Source: Plumapathes pennacea
Taxonomy: Eukaryota > Cnidaria > Anthozoa > Antipatharia > Myriopathidae
Reading direction: 5' to 3'
Length of the DNA stretch: 64,000 nucleotides
Assembly: GCA_964036295.1 (NCBI GenBank)
Contig: OZ038473.1
Span: 9,207,501 to 9,271,500 of the forward strand
Positions 38,401 to 49,800 of the stretch are shown piece by piece. Position 1 is the stretch's first letter, and every line of letters starts with the position of its first letter. Below the pieces are notes generated by a model. It was not told the origin of the DNA and did no database searches. It saw only the letters and a program-made list of their open reading frames with translations. The position numbers were made by a program, and so were the translations under genes.

Positions 38401-38930
38401 TTCAAAGAACCAATCACAGCATCCCATCAAAAGAAATTTATTACTGCACCACACGTCAAAGTGGTCGGAGTGTTTTTGGCGCATGCATTGCTTCTGAAGC
38501 ATGGAAGGAGAAGAGCTAACGTCTCCTGCCAGAAGCTTGTCAAAAAACTGCTGTGGCTGAGGCCATACCCAAGCTCTTCTCCTTTGTCACCTTTTTAATC
38601 AGAAAGGTCCACAAGCTGTCGCTGCCTTGTATCATGTATTCACCGAGCTAAATTTGCGACTGCAGTGGCTATAGCCGAAAGGACAGCAAAAAGCTCAACT
38701 TCTAACATTACTTGCTAATAGATCACTTGAATAATTTGGTAGTTTAAACAGTTCAATGCCAAACTAGATTGGCGCTGCATAAGCGAGTTTAGTTTTGTCA
38801 AGTGTAAGCATGGCCTCAGAATGCTCTCTTTTTTGGCTCTTTATACTTTTGTTATTTGAAGGTTGAGCTGGCAGGGGTGTGTAGCATGTCTTCTTGACGT
38901 CAGTAAAACCCTGTTGGTTCTTATTTGGGA
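35411..38930. other. Intergenic stretch, no supported gene
   Basis: No frame above 112 codons, no recognised domain and no defined element ends were seen on either strand. Confidence 0.4.
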
Positions 38931-38934
38931 CCTC

Positions 38935-39330
38935 ATCCCCTTTCTTACAACAGGAAGCAACACTACAACGTTAATCTGCAGGCAATAGTCGACAGCAGTA
39001 TGGAATTTATCAATGTCTGTTGGTTATCCTGGTAGTATTCACGGTGCAAGAGTGCTCAGACTAAGCGGCCTGTATGATCAGGGACAAAACAAACAAATCT
39101 TGTCTTCACCAAAAAAAGTTATAAATGGTATAGAAGTTCCTCCCCTCATCGTTGGAGACAGCACATATCCACTCTTGAAGTGGCTCATCAAACCTTTTGC
39201 TGACAGAGGTGCCCTTTCTTAAGAGGAGCGAAAGTTTAACAGAAACTTTTATTCAGCCCTTCACCAGTCTTATTTGCTTTCAGCTTTAGTTGCTGTTACT
39301 CTCATTCCAGGTTTTGTTGGCAGGTTTTGA
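38935..39330 (+). pseudogene. PIF/Harbinger transposase (HARBI1-like) fragment
   Basis: Translation gives NLQAIVDSSMEFINV, then after a one-base frame change VGYPGSIHGARVLRLSGLY, then PPLIVGDSTYPLLKWLIKPF. This is the DDE_Tnp_4 pattern: a VDS catalytic region, GxxGSxHDARVxR, and GDSAYPL around the second aspartate. The expected HD of HDAR is HG here. The frameshift and missing flanks make it a dead fragment. It could be related to the source of the TTA-flanked MITEs in the window. Confidence 0.8.
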
Positions 39331-39748
39331 TTTGAGGTAGCATTGATTTTATTTGCCTTAGCATTGTACTTAGATTCATGCATTTGGCGTGGCATAACAC
39401 GCCACATTCTGTGCACAGGAATCTTCGATGGTTCCTAGCTAGTTTTTTCACATTGGTGGTGAAAAGTTTCAAATATCATTGTACTTCATGCCTGCCAAGT
39501 TTTATCCCATTTCTGCAGACACTCTTGACGTTATTTGGTGTGATATAGACTGCACTTTCTCCCCTAATGAGATATTAACAACATAACAATTGCCTTTATA
39601 TATAATTATTAAAGGCATATCTGCATGCATACATATAGTTAGTATATTTACAGGGTGAACTAGTCAGTGAGGTAAAGGAAATGTGACTTCAATAACCTCT
39701 TGTAGTTGAATTGTTTCAACGATTGGCGAATTGATAGTGGAATGGAAA

Positions 39749-40516
39749 TCAGATGTTAGGAGCTTGCGATCTAATAGCAAATTTGTATTTCGGAGTCTTT
39801 CTGTAGGTCATATTTATGTCTGGTATTATAATCATGGTATTCTTGATTAAATTTAAGAAATGTAGATAAAGGATTAGGAAGCAATTTGTTAATGTGAGAA
39901 AAACAAAGCATGATATCTGTAATTTGTAGATATTGAAAATATTTAGTCTAACAAATAAGGGTTGTGAATGGGTACGAGGTGGGGAGTAAGTGATTATTTG
40001 AGCAGCCTTTTTTTGTAAAATAAAGAGTGGTTGTATGTGAGTGGGGTAGGTTGAGGCCCATATTACATTACAATATACTAGATAAGGTAGAATCAGAGAG
40101 TTATATAGAACTCTGAGGGTGTTATTGTCAAAGAATTGGCGGGTTTTGTTGATGATACCAGGATCAATATCAGAGTTTGGAAGTAAGTGGTGAGAATCTG
40201 GATCTTCTAGAAATGGGTTAAAGTGTTTAATCTTAATTGAGTCCATGTCAAAATGTGAATCAAAAATATGTTGTAGGTCATAGATTGCTAGGTAATAATC
40301 CTCATTGTCATCTAAATGATTAAATGGGAAAATGGCTGATGTGCATGCTGGGCAAAACCAAGTATCACCTGCAGCACAGGTATTAAAGTCATCTTGGGTT
40401 AGTTTAGCACACTAAGTGTTGGTATGGGTTTTTTGTAGGCAAGTATTGCAATACATCGCTCGGTGATTTTTATGTACAGAGAGATGGCAGATAGAGCACG
40501 GGTTTCTAGTAGGCAT
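39749..40516 (-). pseudogene. LINE ORF2 remnant: PHD-like N-terminus fused to reverse-transcriptase tail
   Basis: From ATG 40516 the frame shows a cysteine/histidine pattern like a PHD finger (NPCSICH, AMYCNTC, WFCPAC), with one in-frame TAG after KTHTNT. It continues through HLDDNEDYY and FNPFLEDPD, then joins without endonuclease or RT core to RVLYNSLILPYLVYCNVIW and PLFILQKKAAQII, the usual C-terminal end of LINE reverse transcriptases. The abrupt join marks an internal deletion of several kilobases. Confidence 0.7.
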
Positions 40517-40782
40517 TAGATACAGTAACAGTTACAATTAATATAGCAAAATTAAATAATAATTAAACAACACTTATAGTATGGCTACAATAATAACACT
40601 ATTAACAGGTAGTTTTAACAGCAATATACTAGTAATTGGAGAAAATGAGAATGAGAATATGAATTTGTAGATGGTCTGAGGCTGACAATTACTTAAATGT
40701 GAAAGAAAGTGTAACCATAGCTGAATTCACGAGTACGATTTATCGTGTAGTTGTCAGTTAAAAGTTATATACAGTACTTCAC

Positions 40783-41565
40783 TCAGTTAATACTTATCGA
40801 GCAGTTGTTTGCACTGTTTGATGTTGGTGCATCTTCCGATGAGGGATGATTGGTTGGTCTGAAGCAGATTGTTCCATCGATGGTCCAGACTTTGTCAACT
40901 TTGTCTTGCCCATTTGCTCGAATATACTTCAGGATGTCCCGTCTTGCTTGGGTAAGGTCCTCTTGAACTGAGAACAGTTGCCTTCGGTCCTTTAGTATAC
41001 GACGTTTATGTAGTATACTAGCTTTGGTGTTGTGTGTTGTGAATCTCACAATGATCAGACGAGGTTTGTCAGTCCTCTTCCCGATTCGATGCGATCTGCT
41101 GCTGTTGCTCGCATCAATCTCAAGGTTTAGTTCGTCTTTAAAGAAAGGCAGGACGAGATCATTGGTGGAGGTGGTGTCTGTTTCTGGGATGCTGAATATA
41201 CGTATATTAGTGCATCGGGTGTATTCTAGTCAATCATTTTCGTCCGCCAGATCACTGATCTTGGCCTCGGCTGCATCAATTTGTGACTTCATTTGAGTGA
41301 CGTCTTCTTGAAGTTTTCCCACGTCAAAATTTAGGCTTGCGCTCAAGGTCTCTTGGAAGCTTTCAGAGGATACATATTGATCAACATGTTGCTTGACTAG
41401 TTCTACTGAGATGGATTTGGCTAAATCCTTCACTATGGTTGGCAGTGTATTTGCAATCCAATCGGTCAGTTTCTCCTCTAGCCTACTCCAGACTAGTTCA
41501 ATCCACTTGGGGTCGTTGTCATCTGGAGCTTGGCTTTTACTGCGGGTTCTGGATTGTTTTGACAT
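40783..41565 (-). pseudogene. LINE ORF1-like protein with one in-frame stop
   Basis: From ATG 41565 the frame encodes a basic start, a helical segment likely to form a coiled coil (KLQEDVTQMKSQIDAAEAK), then IRIFSIPE and SSRSHRIGKRTDKPRLIIV. These resemble the RRM-like middle of L1-type ORF1 proteins, which bind the element's RNA. A single TGA at 41232-41230 interrupts an otherwise open frame of about 260 codons. It is the 5' part of the LINE on this strand. Confidence 0.7.
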
Positions 41566-41639
41566 TTAGACTGCTTGCAATTGGTACCACTTTCTTGTTA
41601 GGAACTGGTGTTCAGTACATCTAAGCAATCATCGACCAA

Positions 41640-42448
41640 CCTGATCAAAAGTGCGAAATCATGGCAATCTTTACCTGATATTCAGAAAGGTGTAGAGCTT
41701 GCCCTGTGACTTCCTGTTGGAGAGTTTAATTTTGCCATCATTGAGAATGACAAAGAAATCCTAATTGTTGAGTCTCAGTGTTTTTTTCAGGCAGTCCTGT
41801 TACTTTTGGGACATTTTTGGAGATAAACTTTAAACAATCATAAAACAGAAAGTTTTTACTCAATTTAGGTCAAATTTTCAGCACTGATGCTGTATGCTAT
41901 GAGGAATTAATAAATCGTAACAACAGATTACCATAAAATCAGTTAATTATTAACCATGAAACTAAAGAGTCCAAAATCCACTAAAGAATTTCCCCCACAT
42001 TGTTTTAACTTGAACTTTTCATGCTATGTCCTTGTAATTTGGCACACAGTACTGGTAAGGTACTACAACGTAATGGAGGGATTTTTGATTTTGTCAAATG
42101 TTGGCGTGGCAACCATGCATTTCTATATGAGGTAAGTTGAAAGTGAAATTGTTTTTCTTTTTAACAAAATCAAAAACTGTTCCATTAGGTTGCAGTACTA
42201 TGTCCATACAACAACTGCACCAAATTTGGTTCAGAAATATTAAATTCTGCCTGAGAAAACCTGATGGGGGCCGAAAACAGTTGCAAAAAATCTGCATTTT
42301 AGGAAAATGCCTGCAAAGTTTCCCAAAGTGATAAAAGGTGTAAATATCAAGTTTGTGCATTTCAAATCAGATATTTTTTTGCCTGTAGCACACTGCTGGT
42401 GCCACAACAGTATTTCAATAAAAATGGCCAGCTTTTCTGAGCTTTCAG
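41640..42448. other. Non-coding stretch between LINE and Mutator-like remnant
   Basis: No supported gene. The part next to 42448 is probably the 3' flank of the Mutator-like element. Confidence 0.4.
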
Positions 42449-44225
42449 TCATTTTTTCTTCTTATTGGAAGGAGCTGCCAGGAGGTCCAAGTCATTGAAT
42501 CCTCCAGACAGGTACACTGTTCCCTCTCTTTGAGCCTGCAGTTCCTGATTTCTCTTTCTTGCAAGACTTCTGACTTGTCTGTAGTTCTTATGGGCATCTA
42601 AAGATCTTTGTTGAGCCTGCTGTATTCTCAACAAATCTCTTCTCTTGCTCGCCTTCGCAGTGTGTGTACCTGGAGGAATGTCTGCTCTCTCCATAGCCAG
42701 GTGTTTTGCTTGTGCTCCACTACTGAAGTGGAGGGTTGCTGCTGCTGTAGCCATTTCAACTCTCTTCTGGCCATACCACTTGTGCTTTGGGCACCTTATC
42801 CACATAAGGGAATTGATTGACTCATTGGCATTCTGAGTGTAGCCAGGCAGACAACGGGCAAGAAGGGCTGGATCAGTCAGTCGACCATAGATGACGTCCA
42901 GGTGCTTCTGAAATACTGGTGCAAGGTGGTGTGGCTTGTCATTAAATGGAAGTCCTTTCCTTTAGCTGCACCAGGAATTTATTGGGCAATACTGGTGCCT
43001 TTCCTTGGGAGGTAACTTGAGGCAGTGGAGAGGCTGGCTTTTATTTCTTTTTGCCATAGTCTCAACAGCTTTATCCTTCTCAGCAGATGTAATATTTCTG
43101 TTGACATTGTTTCTTATAGCTTTACCATAATATTTCTTGAGCTTTTCAATGGCAGTTTTTGTAAGCCTTCTCCTTTGGCCTTTTACTGGTTTTCCATCCT
43201 CTAGTTTGGTGGCTGTGCTTTGAAACTCATACAGAGCCTTCCCCATTCTCTTCTGTACATGCCCGACACAGTCCAGCTTCATTACGTGTTGGCAGTCTGC
43301 TGTTTCCTGCAAATGCTGAGTTTCCCACTCCTTGTACTTCTCAGACTCCTTCCAGGTAAGGCACTCCTCACTGCTGTGCTGTATGTTTTCATAATGATTA
43401 CAATAATCACATGCTCCATAAATGTTCCAAATCCCAGCATAAGATTTAGAGTCACCATCTGAAATCATGTATTTATACATCAGGTTGAAGTGAAGACTCC
43501 TTCCCCACAGCTGCTTCGCACACTCAAGCTCCATGCTTCCACTTGACCCTCTATAACTTCCCTTGCACACATTATCTTGGAACCATGCTTGGTTCCAAGA
43601 TAATGGTTGGTTCCAACTCTTCTACGGACATGGCGGATTTCTTCTGGTTGCACTGACTGCAGACCTTTGAAATGCACTCAAAGTCTAAAACCTTCCCTGT
43701 GGATGCAGAAATTATGAAACCAACTCCATGGTTTGCAGAGAAGCCTCTTCTTGACCATGTACCATCAAAACTGACTGGCAGTTCCACAACTTCATCATCA
43801 TTCCACTCTACCTTCCTCGTGCAAAGCGGTTCTCCTTGCTTCCTCCCTATTCTTTGCCATCTCCTTTACTACATCGCAGTGCACAGAATGGAGAACATCA
43901 TGCCTGTTCCATGTTCCTTTAGCCATTGAAAAAGGCAAATTGAGGATCTCGCAAAGTTGTGATATGCCTTTCTTCCCAATGCCAGCTTCACATGCACCAT
44001 AGGCAACCCTCCGATTCACATCCTTCCCCTGTTCTGGGTGTTCTGTCGGCTGCATTGTGGTCACCAGTAGCAAAGAATTCTTTCATACCACAAGTGTTAC
44101 ACTCAGCATATAGGCTGCTGCTGAAACCAAACTGGTTGCTTTACTTTCACTTCTCAACTAGCCGTTTGGCAGCAGAGGTTTGTTCAAGCTGTCAAAACAC
44201 ACGGAACAAGTGCTGGAGTAGCTAG
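42449..44225 (-). pseudogene. Mutator-like (MULE) transposase, broken
   Basis: Consecutive minus-strand frames (44073-43798, 43787-43572, 43570-42962, 42805-42449) together read as one transposase-like protein. Motifs in order: VSFDGTWSRRG and GVGFIISASTGKVLDFE (first DDE aspartate in the FDGTW context), CSQC, YMISDGDSKSY (second aspartate), CVGHVQKRMGKAL, then a C-terminal basic tail ending in lysines. This matches the Mutator-type transposase domain found repeatedly in cnidarian genomes. Frame changes and a stop near 42965 show that it is inactive. Confidence 0.75.
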
Positions 44226-44229
44226 GAAG

Positions 44230-44740
44230 CCACTTCTGACACTAGTAAAAACAAACTTCAAAAAGATTTGTGTTAATCTTTAGTCCCCATTATATAACAG
44301 TGCGAACTGAACCTCATGGTTTTCACATTCGGGGAGGCTATACTTAGTTGTTTTGTAAGTTGCATCCAGCATACTTAACTTGTTAACATACTTCTTTAGT
44401 AGTCGCTTCTAATATTTTGTCTGGTGCACAATATCAATTGTTTTGCAGGTATTTTGACCCCTGTGCTAATGTGTAGAACATTCTTTTGCAAGCTTTTCTG
44501 CCAAGAAAGCGTTCAGAACTGCAACATAGGTTGTCTGTGGTAATTGCTTCTGTAAGTCATGCCAGCTTTTGAGACACTGGTTCGTGATGTAAATCGTAAG
44601 CCAGATATTGACATCACTGTCTCCTAACATGCTGAAGGGAGTGATCAGTATCAGTTCTGATATCATACTTGAACTTTTCCCAGTCATAAGAGGTAAATAA
44701 TTGGGACATTTTCAGAAACTTTCAGGGCCACCACAATGTA
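44230..44740. other. Short stretch without recognised content
   Basis: No gene, domain or repeat boundary recognised between the Mutator-like remnant and the LINE fragment. Confidence 0.4.
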
Positions 44741-44744
44741 GATT

Positions 44745-45390
44745 TTTGTTTTAATTGTTGCACAAACTTTGGCTGGTAGTAAAGTTCCCATAGCTAAAAC
44801 TCCTGTCCTTCTCAAACATTGCTTTGCTGCAATAAGGAAGAAAGGACCTCTTGTGGGTGCAACGACCTCTGATGAACTAAAACTCTTAGGAGTAACTCCA
44901 GTTAACCAGCTGCGCTTCAAGACCCATATTGCTGATGTATGCAGGAAAGGAAGTAGGCAAGTCGGCATCCTAATGCGTTTACGAAACATGATTCCTACCC
45001 AGGCTAAATTGCAGCTATATAAAACTGCAGTTTTACCTCACCTGCTGCCACACCGTGTGGCACTTCTGCCAGGCCTCCGACACTAGAAAGCTAGAAAGGG
45101 TACAAGATTGAACTCTACGGGCCATATACCGAAACAAGGACAAGGACTACAATGCACTCCTGAAGATTGCTGGTCTACCCACCCTGGAGAACAGAAGGCT
45201 ACAAGATATTACCATCATTATGTTTAAAGTCAAGAACAACCTGTGCCCTGCAACGCCCCAACAATCAATACAATTTAAGGAATGCTGATTTCGTCATCCC
45301 ATGATACGACACCGTTACGGAAAACAGCATTCGGTACTTGGGACCCCTGCTGTGGTCCAAGCTAAGTGCGTCTGTCTGAACAATCCCAAC
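44745..45390 (+). pseudogene. LINE reverse-transcriptase C-terminal fragment
   Basis: Plus-strand frames encode LKLLGVTPVNQLRFKTHI, GILMRLRNMIPTQAKLQLY and TAVLPHLL, then in another frame WHFCQASDTRKLERVQ and YNALLKIAGLPTLENRRL. This is the standard C-terminal end of cnidarian LINE (CR1/L2/Jockey-like) reverse transcriptases. Frame changes and stops make it a dead, 5'-truncated copy. The end near 45390 abuts the gypsy fragment. Confidence 0.75.
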
Positions 45391-46429
45391 AATTAAAAGC
45401 TATTGAAATCGAGTAAGGGAACTAGACCTAGCACAACTGCTAAAGGACAGATGCACGAACTGCACTCTACGTTCGGCGAGATCAGGGTCGCTTCCTTGTT
45501 CCTCCCAAGGAATGCGGGAGAGGCCATCTGCATTTCCATGTAAGCGCCCTGGTCTGTGTTCCACTGCGAAGTCAAAGTCGCTTAACCGCTCCGGCCACCT
45601 GGCCACCTGGCCCTTGGGATTCCTGAAGTTTTGTAGCCACGTTAGTGCACTATGGTCGGTTCTAGCCAGGAATTGTTTGCCGCCAAGATAGGGCTCAAAG
45701 TGCTCAGATCCCCACACTAAAGCAAGCAGCTCTTTCCGTGTGGTGCTGTAATTCCGTTTTGCCTTGGAGAGAGCTTGAGCTGCATAGGCTATTACCCGTT
45801 CATGGCCATTCTATACTTGGGACAGGACAGCTCCAACTCCTCTGTCACTCGCGTCGGTATCAAGAATGAAGGGAACTTCCAGGCAAGGAAAAGCCAGTAC
45901 TGGGGCTCTCACCAGGTGCAGCTTTATGGACAAGGAGGCTTCTTGACATTCTGCCGACCATGTGAATCCCTTTCCTTCCCCCTTCTGCTCTGCATGATAC
46001 AGCAACGAAGCAATCTCAGCATAGGCACAAAGTGCTTATAATACCCTGATGTCCCCAAGAATGCTCACAGCTGGGTGTGCTAGAGGGGATGGGCCATTCG
46101 TTCACAATGCGTACTTTCTCAGGGTTGGTAGAGATTCCATCTCGTGATACGTGGCCCAGCACATTTACTTGGTCAGCTAGCAATTTGCACTTCTTAGGGT
46201 TGACCTTTAGGCCAGCCTCTGCCAGTCGGGACAGGACTCACAACAATCTCTCCCTGTGTTCCTCCAGTGTCCAGCCATAGATTATGACATCATCTAGGTA
46301 AACTAGACAGTCCGACCAACAATCCCTTCAGGATGAGGTGCATAGCCCACATGAAACATGCCGGAGCATTTGTGAGACCAAAACTGAACCTTAGGAATTG
46401 GTAGAGGCCATCTGGGGTTGCAAACGCTG

Positions 46430-46739
46430 TGTTCGGCACGCGCGCCGAATAGACTGAACTGAACTTGCGTTGTTTTTAATTTTCTTTTTTTTACTAGTTA
46501 GTTTATTTTCGTGTTACGTTCAAGCTACTTGTACTCACGCATATCTGTCCAGAATACTGTTACATTCCCTAGTGGCATTCTCACAATAGCTCGTTAGTCT
46601 CCTTTGTTGTTTAGGTCAGTAATTTATGCTAGTAAGGCTATTTCTGGGTGTGTGGTTTTTTTTCAATTCAGTGCGAGTGAGTGCGAATGCGTACGTTGTA
46701 CCATTAAAGGTTGCACTAGCTGCAGTTCTTCAACGAACA
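46430..46739 (+). repeat. 5' LTR of the BEL element
   Basis: 310 bp with TGTTCG...CGAACA ends. It differs from the 3' LTR only near position 13 (CGCGCGCC here, CGCACGCC there). Confidence 0.95.
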
Positions 46740-46742
46740 TTT

Positions 46743-46759
46743 TGGTCCTTCGAGCCGGA
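46743..46759 (+). promoter_or_regulatory. Primer-binding site complementary to tRNA-Tyr
   Basis: TGGTCCTTCGAGCCGGA starts 3 nt after the 5' LTR. It is complementary over 17 nt to the conserved 3' end of animal tRNA-Tyr plus CCA, so tRNA-Tyr would prime minus-strand DNA synthesis. Confidence 0.85.
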
Positions 46760-46810
46760 TATCTTTCCTCACCCATTGATGCCCTTTATCGGCCGGAAAA
46801 CTGCGTCGCT

Positions 46811-49800
46811 ATGTCCGTCAACGAATCACGACCTGATGAAGTCAGTCTACAAATGCTTGCGCGGACAAAAGCCTCCAGGACAGGAAAGTTATCAGCATTA
46901 ACAAGACGCTTAAACAAAGCCAGGAAAATTATTGAAGATAACGGAAGCCGTACCGAACTGAGGGCACTTCGAAATTTGATTGAACGCTCAGTTCCTGAAA
47001 TTGTGGAAACTAACAAAGCCTTCATGGACTTGCTTGAGGCAGAACCAGATTTAGAAGCTGCAGAAGAATGGATTGCACAAGCCACAGAACACGCGGAGTC
47101 GTGCCTCGAAGAAATAAAGGCCCACCTTGAAGAAAGAGCCGACGAAGCGGCCTCTATAGTATCATCTGAGAGCAAGCACACACCATTGTTTCACTCGACG
47201 TCGAGAAGGACTACATACTCGCGCTTGAGTGGATCACCAGAATTTACAACAGATCACGCTTTAGAAATGACCAGACAACCGCAACTCGACGCCTTGAGAG
47301 CCTCTCAGCTAGAGGAAGCTACACAACGTGAGATCGAAAAAGATCAACAATTAGCTCGGCAAAGAGCTGATCAAATCATTGCCAACGTGAAAGAAGAAGC
47401 CGAGAAAGCCAAGCACATTGCATGGACTGCTCTCCATAAAGCAGAGTTTAGCAGATTTGAATCGGACCTTCCCCACAACGTTGCCTGGATAGAACAAGAA
47501 GAAGAACTCGAGCATCGACTTGCAGATTTCAAAGATGAATTTCTGAACCCGCCGTTTGCTGGTGTTCATGCCAGAGCTACTCAACTCCCAAGGGACTCAG
47601 TTTACGACTCTATTGATGGTTGGATTGACAAATTGATTCCATATACAGAAACTGTTTTACCAAGACAGAGGACATCTGTTACATCACTAGAAGAATCTCT
47701 CCTCCGTCTTGAACACGGAAGAGACACACCAAAGATTGAAATCTTGCGCTTTGACGGATCGCCGTTGGATTGGCCACGATTCATAGAACGTTTCTATGAA
47801 CATGAACACAACAAACCCTTCTCTAACGACACTCGCAGATTAACCCAACTGCAAATGCATCTCGATGGACAAGCAAAGAAACTTGTACAAGGCCTTGGAT
47901 GTGAAGGAAAAGGGTATGCTATTGCACTTCAATCGTTGAAGAAACGTTTTGGTCATCGCAGCCTTGTAGCTCACTCTGTAATGGAAGAAGTCACAAAGGG
48001 AGAAGTAATTCCTCCCAACAATCGTCAAGCTTTGAGCAATCTCCATACTACCATCAGAGATTGTATCTTTACGTTGAAGAGGATGAACTTTACATCTGGG
48101 CTCAGTTCTTCTGAAAATTTACGCATGGCTATATCCCGACTACCACAACACTTGCGCCTAAGCTGGGCCAAAAAGGCGAGGAAAATACGCGTTACAGAAG
48201 AACCGACACTCGTCCACTTTGAAAGTTGGTTGTCGACTGAAGTAGAAGCCTACTATGATCCCGACCTGCCACCGGACCTGAAGAAAACGGAGACCAAGAA
48301 GAACACAACACAAGTGACAAGAGTCACCACTCTTGTGACCAAGTCCGAAGTGGCCGGTGAATTACAACAGCAGCCAGTGACTCTCTGCCCAATCTGCGCA
48401 GCGCCACATCACCTCAGTCGCTGTTATAGCTACAGGAACAAGTCATTTGCCGACAAGATGTCAATTGTAAAAGGAAAGAAACTGTGCATTAACTGTCTGA
48501 GACCTGGGCATTTCGTGCAGAAGTGCTTCTCAAAGTTTTCCTGCCGTGTCACAAACTGTGGAAAGAGACACCATACGACTCTTCACGATGCACCCAGAAA
48601 CACTACCGTGAACCCAGGTGCACCCTCTAATCTACGTCAGCCTGAAGTCATCACAACTCCTGCTCAAGTCAGTCCTGTTTCTGATGCAGTTGTCACAACT
48701 CCTGCCCAAGTCAGCCCTGTTCCTGGTGCAGTTAATGTCACCGCTACCCGTTTGACAACCAATGAGATATCATCATTTTGTGTTTACATTCAGATGGTCC
48801 CGGTTCGTGTCAGCAGTGCAGAAGGAGTCTCTATTGATACTTTTGCACTTCTCGATCCTTGTGCAGAGGCAACTTTGATACGACAAGATCTAGCAAAGAA
48901 GCTAGGCCTACGTGGACCTACCAAAGATTTATCGATTGGCACAGTACTGTCTGATGGATCACGTCAGCAGTCAGAAGTGGTTAATTTCACAGTTAGCCCT
49001 TCATCTTCCTTGGTGCCGCCTGTGCAGATTACAGTGGAAGAAGCATGGACAGTTCCCCAACTGAATGTCCCCCCGCGGCGTCAGGGGTTGACATTTGACA
49101 GCTCCAAATTTTCCCATTTAGAGGGCTTGGATTTTCCTGACGTTTCTTCGTCAGAAATTACCCTACTGATTGGTGCCAATGTTCCTCGAGCTATCTTAGC
49201 TCTCGAGATCCGCCCTGGAGGTAGATCGCAGCCCTATGCAGTGCGCACTGCGCTTGGTTGGACGCTGCTGGGGCCAAGAAATACTTTTCAGCATACCGCT
49301 GACATGCGAGCCAGCATAAACCACGTGACAGTATCGGAAGACAATAGGCTTCATCAACAACTCCAAGAATTTTGGAGCACAGAGTCCTTTGGCTGCGCCT
49401 TCAAGGGACATACCGCTTGCTCTGTACAGGATGAGCGTGCGCTGCAGGCGCTGGAGGCGACCACGAAGAATGTGGGCGGCCGGTACGAGATAGGGATGCT
49501 TTGGCGCTACGAGAAACCAAGCTTGCCGTTCAACCGCGCACTTGCTGAGGGACGCTTTGCTCATCTTGAGAGGAGGTTCACTCGTGATTCAGAACTTCGC
49601 CAGAAGTACTCAGAAATCATCACCAAATACATTGACAAGGGATACGCAAGGCCTCTCAGCCCTGAAGAATCCAGTATCATGACGCAGAAAACATGGTATT
49701 TACCACACCATCCAGTGCTCGCACCTCACAAGAAACTTAGAGTTGTCTTTGACGCAGCTGCCAAGTACTGTGGAACCTCCCTGAATGACCAGCTAGTGAG

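Larger units (their letters stand above)
39700..41565 (-). mobile_element. Internally deleted non-LTR retrotransposon (LINE)
   Basis: Reading on the minus strand, an ORF1-type frame (41565-40783) is followed by the N-terminal part of an ORF2-type frame (from 40516). That frame passes directly into the last part of a reverse-transcriptase ORF (to 39749). The endonuclease and catalytic reverse-transcriptase core are missing, so the copy cannot be autonomous. Confidence 0.75.

Noticed and set aside
46604-46810. In-frame upstream ATG of the BEL polyprotein
   Set aside because: It lies inside the LTR and before the primer site; the same peptide is repeated at the 3' LTR. The ATG at 46811 is the likely start.
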